DNA of 35,937 nt from CALSMU01 sp963926405 (lineage in GTDB: Bacteria > Bacteroidota > Bacteroidia > Flavobacteriales_D > Parvicellaceae), in NCBI GenBank assembly GCA_963926405.1, contig CAWUXI010000136.1, positions 1 through 35,937 of the forward strand. The letters are read 5' to 3'. The position numbers were made by a program, and so were the translations under genes. The notes below the pieces were generated by a model. The model was not told the DNA's origin. It made no database searches and worked only from the letters and a program-made list of their open reading frames with translations. Positions 17,479 to 24,158 of this stretch are shown here, piece after piece. Within the stretch, counting starts at the first letter, position 1, and the number at the start of each line of letters is the position of its first letter.

Positions 17479-17943
17479 ATGAGTGATATTAAGGTGGGAG
17501 TTAAAGCTCCTAATTTTAGTGGAGTAGATCAAAATGGAAATAACGTAAAATTAGCTGATTTTGCTGGAAAAACTTTGCTAGTTTATTTTTATCCAAAAGA
17601 TAATACACCTGGATGTACAATGCAAGCATGTAATTTGAGAGATAACTATGCGTTATTGTTGGATAAAGGGTTTGCAATTGTTGGAGTAAGTGCTGATACA
17701 GAAAAAAAACATCAAGGATTTATTGAAAAATATGATTTACCATTTCCATTAATTGCAGATACGGAAAAGGTAATGATCAATCAATTTGAATGTTGGGGAT
17801 TAAAAAAGTTTATGGGAAGAGAATATGAAGGGATTTTTCGTAAAACGTTTATAATAGATGGAGAAGGAATTATAATTAAAATATTTGAAAAGGTTAAAAC
17901 AAAACATCATACTCAACAAATTTTAGAAGAATTGGAGGATTAA
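17479..17943 (+). CDS. bcp: Thiol peroxidase of the BCP/PrxQ type
   Basis: A 154-residue peroxiredoxin that reduces H2O2 and organic hydroperoxides, recycled by thioredoxin. The active-site segment FYPKDNTPGCTMQACNLRD shows the peroxidatic Cys46 and, five residues on, Cys51, the resolving cysteine of atypical two-Cys BCP proteins. The Thr of the PxxxTxxC motif is present (Thr43), and Arg122 in IFRKTFIID fits the conserved active-site arginine. There is no signal peptide. It precedes recA by 60 bases on the same strand, with an inverted repeat in the gap. Confidence 0.96.
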   Translation: MSDIKVGVKAPNFSGVDQNGNNVKLADFAGKTLLVYFYPKDNTPGCTMQACNLRDNYALLLDKGFAIVGVSADTEKKHQGFIEKYDLPFPLIADTEKVMINQFECWGLKKFMGREYEGIFRKTFIIDGEGIIIKIFEKVKTKHHTQQILEELED

Positions 17944-17950
17944 AAGAACA

Positions 17951-17967
17951 ACGTAAGTAGTTTACGT
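17951..17967. promoter_or_regulatory. Perfect inverted repeat upstream of recA (possible operator)
   Basis: ACGTAA (17951-17956), five bases, then TTACGT (17962-17967), 37 bases before the recA start. No T-tract follows, so it is a poor terminator for bcp. Dyads of this size and position are typical of operators, but no regulator can be named. Confidence 0.35.
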
Positions 17968-18003
17968 CCTCCTACTCGTATAATTGTAGAAAAATTATTC
18001 ATT

Positions 18004-19017
18004 ATGGCAGTAGCAAAAGAAAAAGTAGCAAACACAGAAAAATTAAAAGCGTTGCAAGCAACGCTTGATAGATTAGAAAAATCGTATGGTAAAGGTACGG
18101 TTATGCGATTAGGAGACAACGCAATAGCAGAAATGGAGGTTATCTCTTCCGGTTCTGTTACAATAAACAGAGCATTAGGAGTTGGTGGTTTCCCAAAAGG
18201 AAGGGTTGTTGAAATTTATGGGCCTGAATCATCAGGTAAAACAACTTTGGCAATTCATGCAATTGCTGAGTGTCAAAAAGCAGGAGGAATTGCAGCATTT
18301 ATTGATGCAGAACACGCATTTGATCAGTTTTATGCAAAAGCCTTAGGTGTTGATATTGATAACTTATTAATCTCTCAGCCAGATAATGGTGAGCAGGCAC
18401 TAGAAATTGCGGACAATTTAATTCGTTCAGGAGCGATTGATTTGGTGGTAATTGATTCAGTTGCAGCCCTTACTCCAAAAGCGGAGATTGAAGGAGAAAT
18501 GGGAGATAGTCAAATGGGACTTCAAGCTAGATTAATGTCTAAAGCATTGAGGAAGTTAACAGCCTCTATTAATAAGGCAAATACCTGTTGTATCTTTATT
18601 AATCAATTACGTGAAAAAATTGGTGTAATGTTCGGAAACCCTGAAACAACTTCAGGAGGGAATGCACTTAAATTTTATTCTACTATCAGATTAGATATTC
18701 GTCGTTCTACTCAGATTAAAAATGGAGATGAAGTAGTTGGCAATAGAACACGTGTAAAAATTGTAAAAAATAAAGTAGCTCCACCTTTCCGATTAGCAGA
18801 ATTTGATATCATGTACGGAAAAGGTATTTCTAAATTGGGGGAAATAATTGACCTTGGTGTTGAGTTTGAAATTATTAAGAAAAGTGGTTCTTGGTATAGT
18901 TACGGTGATACAAAATTAGGGCAAGGTAAAGATGCTGTAAAAGAATTATTGATGGACAATCCAGAACTTTCTGATGAGTTGGAAATAAAAGTAGTGGCAG
19001 CTCTGGAAAGTAAATAA
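18004..19017 (+). CDS. recA: RecA recombinase
   Basis: A 337-residue DNA-dependent ATPase for homologous recombination. The Walker A loop GPESSGKT is at 73-80, the Walker B strand LVVIDSVAAL near 142-151, the L2 region around FGNPETTSGGNALKFY, and the MAW-type segment NGDEVVGNRTRVKIVKNKVAPPFR after it. Length is slightly shorter than the 352 residues of E. coli because the acidic C-terminal tail is reduced (ends VVAALESK). It is uninterrupted by inteins. Confidence 0.98.
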   Translation: MAVAKEKVANTEKLKALQATLDRLEKSYGKGTVMRLGDNAIAEMEVISSGSVTINRALGVGGFPKGRVVEIYGPESSGKTTLAIHAIAECQKAGGIAAFIDAEHAFDQFYAKALGVDIDNLLISQPDNGEQALEIADNLIRSGAIDLVVIDSVAALTPKAEIEGEMGDSQMGLQARLMSKALRKLTASINKANTCCIFINQLREKIGVMFGNPETTSGGNALKFYSTIRLDIRRSTQIKNGDEVVGNRTRVKIVKNKVAPPFRLAEFDIMYGKGISKLGEIIDLGVEFEIIKKSGSWYSYGDTKLGQGKDAVKELLMDNPELSDELEIKVVAALESK

Positions 19018-19075
19018 ATTAGTAAAAGGCTAAGCCAAGTTATTGATAGGTAAATAATACTTCCTTTCAATTGAC

Positions 19076-19083
19076 TATATTTG
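19076..19083 (+). promoter_or_regulatory. Bacteroidota -7 box upstream of the TPR lipoprotein gene
   Basis: TATATTTG matches TAnnTTTG. Transcription would begin about seven bases later, inside or just before the hairpin at 19085-19108. Confidence 0.5.
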
Positions 19084-19084
19084 G

Positions 19085-19108
19085 GCGCTATCATGCAATT
19101 GATAGCGC
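19085..19108 (+). terminator. Nine-bp hairpin after recA, at the predicted 5' end of the next mRNA
   Basis: GCGCTATCA (19085-19093) pairs perfectly with TGATAGCGC (19100-19108) around TGCAAT, followed by TCATTTTATTT. It may end recA transcripts, but it also lies immediately after a -7 box, so it could instead be a 5' leader hairpin of the TPR gene. Confidence 0.6.
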
Positions 19109-19126
19109 TCATTTTATTTAAGATTA

Positions 19127-20203
19127 ATGAAAAATACAATTTGGATACTTTGTTTATTGATTGTGGTTGGCTGCGGAACAGAGTCGGAAGTTAAGACAGT
19201 TGAAACAGGGATTAATATTTCTGAAGATTCTACAGGTGAAAATGTTGTGTTGGAAAATCCTTTAACGGCATTAGAAGAAGAAATTTTAGGCAGTCCAGAA
19301 TCTCCAAATGGTTATTACAAACGCGCGTTATATTATAAAAATCATTATAAGTTTAAAAAAGCTGTTGATGATATTAACAGAGCATTGAAACTTGCTCCCG
19401 AATCAGCAGCTATGAACTATGCAAAAGCAGAAATACAATACGCATCTGCGATGTATAAAGGAGATGTGTCTCTATTAGATCAAGCTGAAATTTACTTAAA
19501 CTATGCCTTAGAATATGATTCTATTAATGCGGATGCATTATTATTATTGGCAGAACTTAAGGCTGCGTATAGTGAACCAGATAAGGCTATGGTGTACGTA
19601 AATAGAGTGCTGAAAGAGAATCAGTATTTACCACGCCCTTACTATGTTAAAGGTAAGATTTACGAATCGTTAGGAAACATGAAGTTGGCAGAGTCATCTT
19701 ATCAGACTGCCATAGAAATGGATGCTAATTATTATGCTGCTATGATTCAATTGGGCTGGATTTATGCCCAACAACAAAATGATTTGGCACTGACTTATTA
19801 TGATGCTGCATTAGAAATATTCCCTAAAAGCATGGAGGCGATTCGTAATAAGGGATTATACCTGCATTTTTCAGATAGACATTTGGAGGCAAGAACATAT
19901 TTTAATATGATGTTAGAAATTGACTCAACTTTCGAAGAAGCTTATTTTAATATAGGAAATACGTATGTTGGAATTTATCGTGATGATATGGTTCAATATA
20001 CAAAAGATACAATAGTTGATAAAGCATTAGAGAACTTTAAGAGAGCGGTTGATATAAACCCTGGGTATATTCAGGCTTGGTATAATTTGGGACTTGGTTA
20101 TGAAGTGAGAGGAGATACAAAAGCTGCTAGAGATGTTTATAATTATATTCTTTCAATTGAAACTAATTATGAGCCAGCTATTGACGGCTTGAACAGGTTA
20201 TGA
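19127..20203 (+). CDS. TPR-repeat lipoprotein
   Basis: A 358-residue lipoprotein with the lipobox VVGC (Cys16). After an acidic linker to about residue 50, the sequence is a superhelix of roughly eight tetratricopeptide repeats: PNGYYKRALYYKNHYKFKKA, AAMNYAKAEIQYASAM, ADALLLLAELKAAYSEPDKA, PYYVKGKIYESLGNMKLA, YAAMIQLGWIYAQQQNDLA, AIRNKGLYLHFSDRHLEA, EEAYFNIGNTYVGI and IQAWYNLGLGYEVRGDTKAA. TPR arrays are protein-binding scaffolds; the partner is unknown. The stop codon overlaps the start of the hydrolase gene (ATGA), so the two are translationally coupled. Confidence 0.92.
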   Translation: MKNTIWILCLLIVVGCGTESEVKTVETGINISEDSTGENVVLENPLTALEEEILGSPESPNGYYKRALYYKNHYKFKKAVDDINRALKLAPESAAMNYAKAEIQYASAMYKGDVSLLDQAEIYLNYALEYDSINADALLLLAELKAAYSEPDKAMVYVNRVLKENQYLPRPYYVKGKIYESLGNMKLAESSYQTAIEMDANYYAAMIQLGWIYAQQQNDLALTYYDAALEIFPKSMEAIRNKGLYLHFSDRHLEARTYFNMMLEIDSTFEEAYFNIGNTYVGIYRDDMVQYTKDTIVDKALENFKRAVDINPGYIQAWYNLGLGYEVRGDTKAARDVYNYILSIETNYEPAIDGLNRL

Positions 20204-21003
20204 AAATTGTAATCAAAATAGGGAAGTGGCTATTTTCATTACTTCTTGTATTGTACATTGTTGCTTGTACCTATTTGTATGTTCAGCAGGAGAACATACT
20301 TTTTCACCCAACTAAATTATCTTTTGATTATCAATATCATTTTGATGTTGAATTTGAAGAAAAGGTAATAGTAGGTAACGATGGAACAAAATTAAGCGGT
20401 GTAGTATTTAAAGCGAATAATTCAAAAGGACTTGTGTTTTATTTGCATGGTAATGCTGGAGCCATTACAACATGTGTAAGTGCTGCCAAAACCTATACAG
20501 ATATAAATTACGATTGTTTTGTTTTGGATTATAGAGGTTTTGGTAAAAGTGAGGGCGAAATCATTAGCCAAAATCAATTTTATTCTGATGTAGAAATTGC
20601 ATATGACAGTCTTTGTGCGTATTATGAAGAACAGAATATAATAATAGTAGGTTACTCAATAGGAACTGGACCTGCAGCTATGATCGCATCTAAATCTAAT
20701 GCAAAGCACTTAATTCTGCTGGCGCCTTATTATAGTATGCTTGATATGATGAATAATCAATATCCCTTGGTACCTGGTTATTTTTTAGAGTATAAGCTAA
20801 AAACGCATGAATTTATTCCAAAAGTAAAATCCCCAATTTCTATTTTCCACGGAGATGCCGATGAAATTATTTATTATGGCGCATCTGTTAAATTAAAAGA
20901 ACACTTTAGTAGTAAGGATGAGTTAATTACTCTTTCAGGACATAAACATGGAGGAATGAATGCCAGTCCTGTTTATAGGGATTGGTTGGAAGCGAATTTG
21001 TAA
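20200..21003 (+). CDS. Membrane-anchored alpha/beta hydrolase (BEM46/YqkD-like)
   Basis: A 267-residue hydrolase. A hydrophobic N-terminal helix (about 10-27) anchors it, followed by QQENILFHPTKL, an opening typical of the BEM46/Bud-emergence-type serine hydrolases. Core motifs: the oxyanion loop FYLHGNAGA at about 79-87, LDYRGFGKSEG, the nucleophile elbow GYSIGTG (Ser near 151), the acid in HGDADEII, and the catalytic His in SGHKHGG. Substrate is unknown; esterase, lipase or acyl-transfer activity are all possible. It is coupled to the TPR lipoprotein gene by a four-base overlap and is convergent with the ABC permease gene, with no obvious terminator between. Confidence 0.92.
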   Translation: MKIVIKIGKWLFSLLLVLYIVACTYLYVQQENILFHPTKLSFDYQYHFDVEFEEKVIVGNDGTKLSGVVFKANNSKGLVFYLHGNAGAITTCVSAAKTYTDINYDCFVLDYRGFGKSEGEIISQNQFYSDVEIAYDSLCAYYEEQNIIIVGYSIGTGPAAMIASKSNAKHLILLAPYYSMLDMMNNQYPLVPGYFLEYKLKTHEFIPKVKSPISIFHGDADEIIYYGASVKLKEHFSSKDELITLSGHKHGGMNASPVYRDWLEANL

Positions 21004-21035
21004 AAAGATCAATTCGACTTGGCATAACCGCTGAA

Positions 21036-21863
21036 TTACAAATCTCTTTTCTTTAAAATTAAGTTTGAAATAAATACAAATATTGCAATGTATATTGTTG
21101 CAACTACCGTTCTTATTGGCTGAGAAATAAGCATGTTTACTTGTTCCATTCCTTGAGACTGTGACTCAGGATTGGATTGAACCATATCCGTTAACCATTT
21201 AAGTGGGAATGGTGTCAATTCAGAAATTGAATTAATTGGGAAAAACTGAACAATAGAGTTGTCTCCTATAGTTAGCGATATTGCCAAAGATATTAATGGG
21301 TTTACAACTATAATAGCAAGAGTGAAAATTATAATTGATAAAGCCGTTTTTCTTAATAGAATAGAAAAAAGAAATGCAAGTGTAAAATAACCAATGGTTT
21401 GAATAAAATAAATTCCTATGTAATATATATCATCAAGCATATTACCTCCATCCGAAAAAGCAAGTCCAAATATTGTTCCTAACAAAAATGTATATAGAGT
21501 AACCACTATGGCTAAGGCTATAAGAAATAGAAATTTTGAAGCTATAACTTGTTGCTTACTTAATCCATCTATGACGTTTTGTTTAAATGTCCGATAATTA
21601 AAATCGTTGCAAATAATTAAGACAATTAAAATGCCAAGAAGTAAATTAAACCAACTTGCAACCCAGGTCACACCATTCCACACAACAGGGAATTTAAATA
21701 CTGAAGACCCTTCCCAATACAGAGGTGTTCCTTCTTGTCCGAAATCGAATGCAGAAATTCCCCAAATAATTAAGGGGATAAGAGCAGCGTAAATGATAAG
21801 CATTACCCAAAAAGTAGTATAATTCTTTACTTTACTATATTCTATGCTTAATAGGTTTAACAT
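21036..21863 (-). CDS. ABC-2 type transporter permease
   Basis: A 275-residue membrane protein with about six transmembrane segments: one near the N-terminus (FWVMLIIYAALIPLIIWG), a second after the large hydrophilic loop (LLLGILIVLIICNDF), then pairs around 110-130, 145-170, 180-200 and a last one near 250-268. The loop after helix two, NDFNYRTFKQNVIDGLSKQQV, is the conserved ABC-2 segment that contacts the ATPase. Its start overlaps the stop of the ATPase gene by one base, so they form one exporter. The cargo is not evident; gene pairs of this kind handle antimicrobial peptides, lipids or regulate gliding-type traits. Confidence 0.9.
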   Translation of the reverse strand: MLNLLSIEYSKVKNYTTFWVMLIIYAALIPLIIWGISAFDFGQEGTPLYWEGSSVFKFPVVWNGVTWVASWFNLLLGILIVLIICNDFNYRTFKQNVIDGLSKQQVIASKFLFLIALAIVVTLYTFLLGTIFGLAFSDGGNMLDDIYYIGIYFIQTIGYFTLAFLFSILLRKTALSIIIFTLAIIVVNPLISLAISLTIGDNSIVQFFPINSISELTPFPLKWLTDMVQSNPESQSQGMEQVNMLISQPIRTVVATIYIAIFVFISNLILKKRDL

Positions 21864-22759
21864 TATTTAATAATCTCTAAGAACTGTGTTTCTAAACTCT
21901 CCGAATGAGATTTTAATTTTGATAGTACAACTCCTTTATCAAAGAAATATTTATTAATCATTTCGGTGGTCATATCTTTATCCACTTTAATGGTGATTTC
22001 GTTTTCTTTGGATTTGGAAACTTCCATTTCATTATTGTTGCTAATAGCAGTGTTAAGCGCAATCATATCAGATGATGAAATTATCACAAAATTATCACTA
22101 CCAATGATTTCTCCAATTGTACCTTGTCTAATCAGGTTGCCAAATTTTAATATAGCAACATGCGTACATACTTTTTCTATTTCATCTAAAATATGTGAAG
22201 CAATGATAATCGTCTTGCCTTCTTTCGATATTTTTATAATTAGTTCTCGTATTTCAGCAATTCCTTGCGGGTCTAATCCGTTTGTAGGTTCATCTAAAAC
22301 CAAAACCTCAGGGTCGTTTAACAAAGCGCCAGCAATTGCTAGCCTTTGTTTCATTCCTAATGAATAGGTTTTGAAATTTGAATTTCTTCTATCGTATAAA
22401 TTAACGACCTTTAATGCATTATCAATTCTTTCAGAAACGTTGTCTATCTTTTTAATTTTAGCAACAATAACTAAGTTTTGAATAGCTGTTAAATAGGGAT
22501 AGTAGTTTGGCGTTTCTAATAAAGCGCCTATTCTTAATCGATTCTCCGAAGCAGCACCATTTCCGAACCATGAGTAACTGCCCTCAGATTGTCTTAAAAC
22601 TCCTAATAAAATACCAAGAGTGGTGGTTTTACCACTACCATTCGGTCCTAGCAGTCCAAAGACGGTTCCTTTTTCAACCTTTAAGTTTAGGTTATCCAAA
22701 GCAAGTACATCTTTATATTTTTTGGAGAGCTGCTTTATGTGAAGAACTGTTGAATCCAA
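21863..22759 (-). CDS. ABC transporter ATP-binding protein
   Basis: A 298-residue ATPase partner of the downstream permease. Walker A GPNGSGKTTT at about 38-47, signature YSLGMKQR near 136-143, Walker B VLVLDEPTNGLDP near 154-166, and the switch His in ASHILDEIEKV. The C-terminal 75 residues after the nucleotide-binding domain form a regulatory extension as seen in CcmA-type exporters. The start is a TTG at 22759: the frame is closed upstream by TAA at 22784-22786 and contains no ATG or GTG before the conserved core, which opens with VLHIKQLSKKY. Confidence 0.93.
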   Translation of the reverse strand: MDSTVLHIKQLSKKYKDVLALDNLNLKVEKGTVFGLLGPNGSGKTTTLGILLGVLRQSEGSYSWFGNGAASENRLRIGALLETPNYYPYLTAIQNLVIVAKIKKIDNVSERIDNALKVVNLYDRRNSNFKTYSLGMKQRLAIAGALLNDPEVLVLDEPTNGLDPQGIAEIRELIIKISKEGKTIIIASHILDEIEKVCTHVAILKFGNLIRQGTIGEIIGSDNFVIISSSDMIALNTAISNNNEMEVSKSKENEITIKVDKDMTTEMINKYFFDKGVVLSKLKSHSESLETQFLEIIK

Positions 22760-22834
22760 TGTTTTCGTGTTAGTTAAGCTAAATTAATTTTTTTTTAAGA
22801 ATACGGAGAAAATAGTATAGATGGTCAAAAAACA

Positions 22835-22864
22835 AAAAAGGAGAAACAAACGTTTCTCCTTTTT
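22835..22864 (-). terminator. Rho-independent terminator of the thrS-infC-rpmI-rplT operon
   Basis: AAAAAGGAGAAAC (22835-22847) pairs with GTTTCTCCTTTTT (22852-22864) around a four-base loop. Read on the reverse strand it continues into a long T-rich run, 23 bases past the rplT stop. Confidence 0.92.
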
Positions 22865-22887
22865 CTAAATAAGTAATAACAAAGTAT

Positions 22888-23232
22888 TTATTTTATTTTA
22901 TCGACAACAGCTTTAAAAGCATCAGGGTGATTCATTGCTAAATCAGCCAATACTTTTCTGTTTAATGAAATTCCATTTTTAGTCACTTTCCCCATGAATT
23001 CAGAATAATTCATGCCATACTCTCTAGCACCTGCATTTATCCTTGTAATCCATAATGAACGGAAATTTCTTTTGTTTTGCTTTCTGTCTCTATAAGCAAA
23101 AGTAAGTCCTCTATCAACTGCGTTTTTAGCAACTGTGTGAACATTTTTTCTTCTTCCGAAGTATCCTTTTGCTTGTTTTAATATCTTTTTTCTTCGGGCC
23201 TTTGCGGCTACGCTGTTTACTGATCTTGGCAT
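22888..23232 (-). CDS. rplT: 50S ribosomal protein L20
   Basis: A 114-residue ribosomal protein that binds 23S rRNA early in large-subunit assembly. The sequence begins with the highly conserved MPRSVNSVAAKARRKKILKQ and contains GYFGRRKNVHTVAKNAV and FRSLWITRINAGAREYGMNYS. Length is standard. It is the last gene of the translation operon and is followed by a strong terminator. In other bacteria L20 represses this operon; no such site can be assigned here by eye. Confidence 0.98.
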   Translation of the reverse strand: MPRSVNSVAAKARRKKILKQAKGYFGRRKNVHTVAKNAVDRGLTFAYRDRKQNKRNFRSLWITRINAGAREYGMNYSEFMGKVTKNGISLNRKVLADLAMNHPDAFKAVVDKIK

Positions 23233-23320
23233 TTTTCTAGTTTTTTAATAATTAGTGGCTATTTAAGCTCTCTTTGTTTTTTACTAATTACTTGGTTAAA
23301 CATTTAATTAATTAAACCGG

Positions 23321-23335
23321 CTTAGAGTTTCTAAG
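23321..23335 (-). other. Small hairpin at the rpmI stop codon
   Basis: CTTAGA (23321-23326) and TCTAAG (23330-23335) form a six-bp stem whose second arm includes the rpmI stop. A 14-base palindrome TTTAATTAATTAAA follows at 23303-23316 towards rplT. These may influence processing or rplT expression. Confidence 0.35.
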
Positions 23336-23525
23336 CACAAAGCTGCGTCTTTATATGAGCTACATCTGATTTATGAACCAATCCTGATTTTGTTAGATTT
23401 CTCTTACGTTTTTTAGATTTTTTCGTCAAGATGTGACTTTTAAAAGCGTGCTTTCTTTTGATTTTTCCAGAGCCCGTCAATTTAAAACGTTTCTTGGCAC
23501 TAGACTTAGTCTTCATTTTTGGCAT
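23331..23525 (-). CDS. rpmI: 50S ribosomal protein L35
   Basis: A 64-residue basic protein of the large subunit. MPKMKTKSSAKKRFKLTGSG and KIKRKHAFKSHILTKKS are the typical L35 N-terminal half, and KRKRNLTKS follows. Length matches the family. It lies between infC and rplT in the usual order, 41 bases after the infC stop. Confidence 0.98.
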   Translation of the reverse strand: MPKMKTKSSAKKRFKLTGSGKIKRKHAFKSHILTKKSKKRKRNLTKSGLVHKSDVAHIKTQLCA

Positions 23526-23566
23526 TTTGCTTCTTTTTTTATATATATAGTTATTACTTACTTATT

Positions 23567-24115
23567 CTATTTTTTCTTAGGATTGATCATCATAATCATC
23601 CTTTTTCCCATTAGCTGTGGCATTTGCTCTACCACACCTAGGTCATCAATCTCTTGGGCTAACTTTAATAATAAAATTTCCCCTCGATCTTTAAATACAA
23701 TCGTTCTTCCTTTAAAGAAAACATATGCTTTAACTTTAGAACCTTCTGTCAGGAAAGCTCTAGCATGTTTTAATTTAAAATCAAAATCATGATCATCCGT
23801 ATTAGGTCCATAACGGATTTCCTTAACGACAACTTTACTCTGATTCTTTTTCAGTTCCTTTTCTTTACGTTTTTGTTCGTAAAGGAATTTTTTGTAATCT
23901 ATTATTTTACAAACAGGAGGAACTGCTTTAGGTGATATCTCAACCAAATCTAAATCTTGTGCAGTTGCTAATTCAAGCGCTTCTTGAAGCGGATAAACTG
24001 CAGACTCAATTCCTTCTCCTACAACACGTACTTCTCTTGAAAGAATTTTGTCGTTTATTTTGTGAGCGTCCTCTGTAAAGACTCTTCTCCCTCTGTTATT
24101 TTTTTTAGGTTTAAT
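23567..24115 (-). CDS. infC: Translation initiation factor IF-3 with ATT start codon
   Basis: IF-3 keeps ribosomal subunits apart and rejects non-canonical start codons. The C-domain is unmistakable (DLVEISPKAVPPVCKIIDYK, then RYGPNTDDHDFDFKLKHARAFL). Translating upstream in the same frame gives the IF-3 N-domain: IKPKKNNRGRRVFTEDAHKIN, then DKILSREVRVVGEGIES and VYPLQEALELATAQDLD. The frame is closed by TAA at 24128-24130 and holds no ATG, GTG or TTG before residue 57. The codon at 24113-24115 is ATT, giving 182 residues, the normal IF-3 length. E. coli infC also starts with AUU, which IF-3 itself discriminates against, so the same feedback is expected here. The gene lies 43 bases downstream of thrS. 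Confidence 0.93.
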   Translation of the reverse strand: MKPKKNNRGRRVFTEDAHKINDKILSREVRVVGEGIESAVYPLQEALELATAQDLDLVEISPKAVPPVCKIIDYKKFLYEQKRKEKELKKNQSKVVVKEIRYGPNTDDHDFDFKLKHARAFLTEGSKVKAYVFFKGRTIVFKDRGEILLLKLAQEIDDLGVVEQMPQLMGKRMIMMINPKKK

Positions 24116-24158
24116 AGTACTAAATGTTTAATTATAATTACTGTAAAAATTATTCAGC

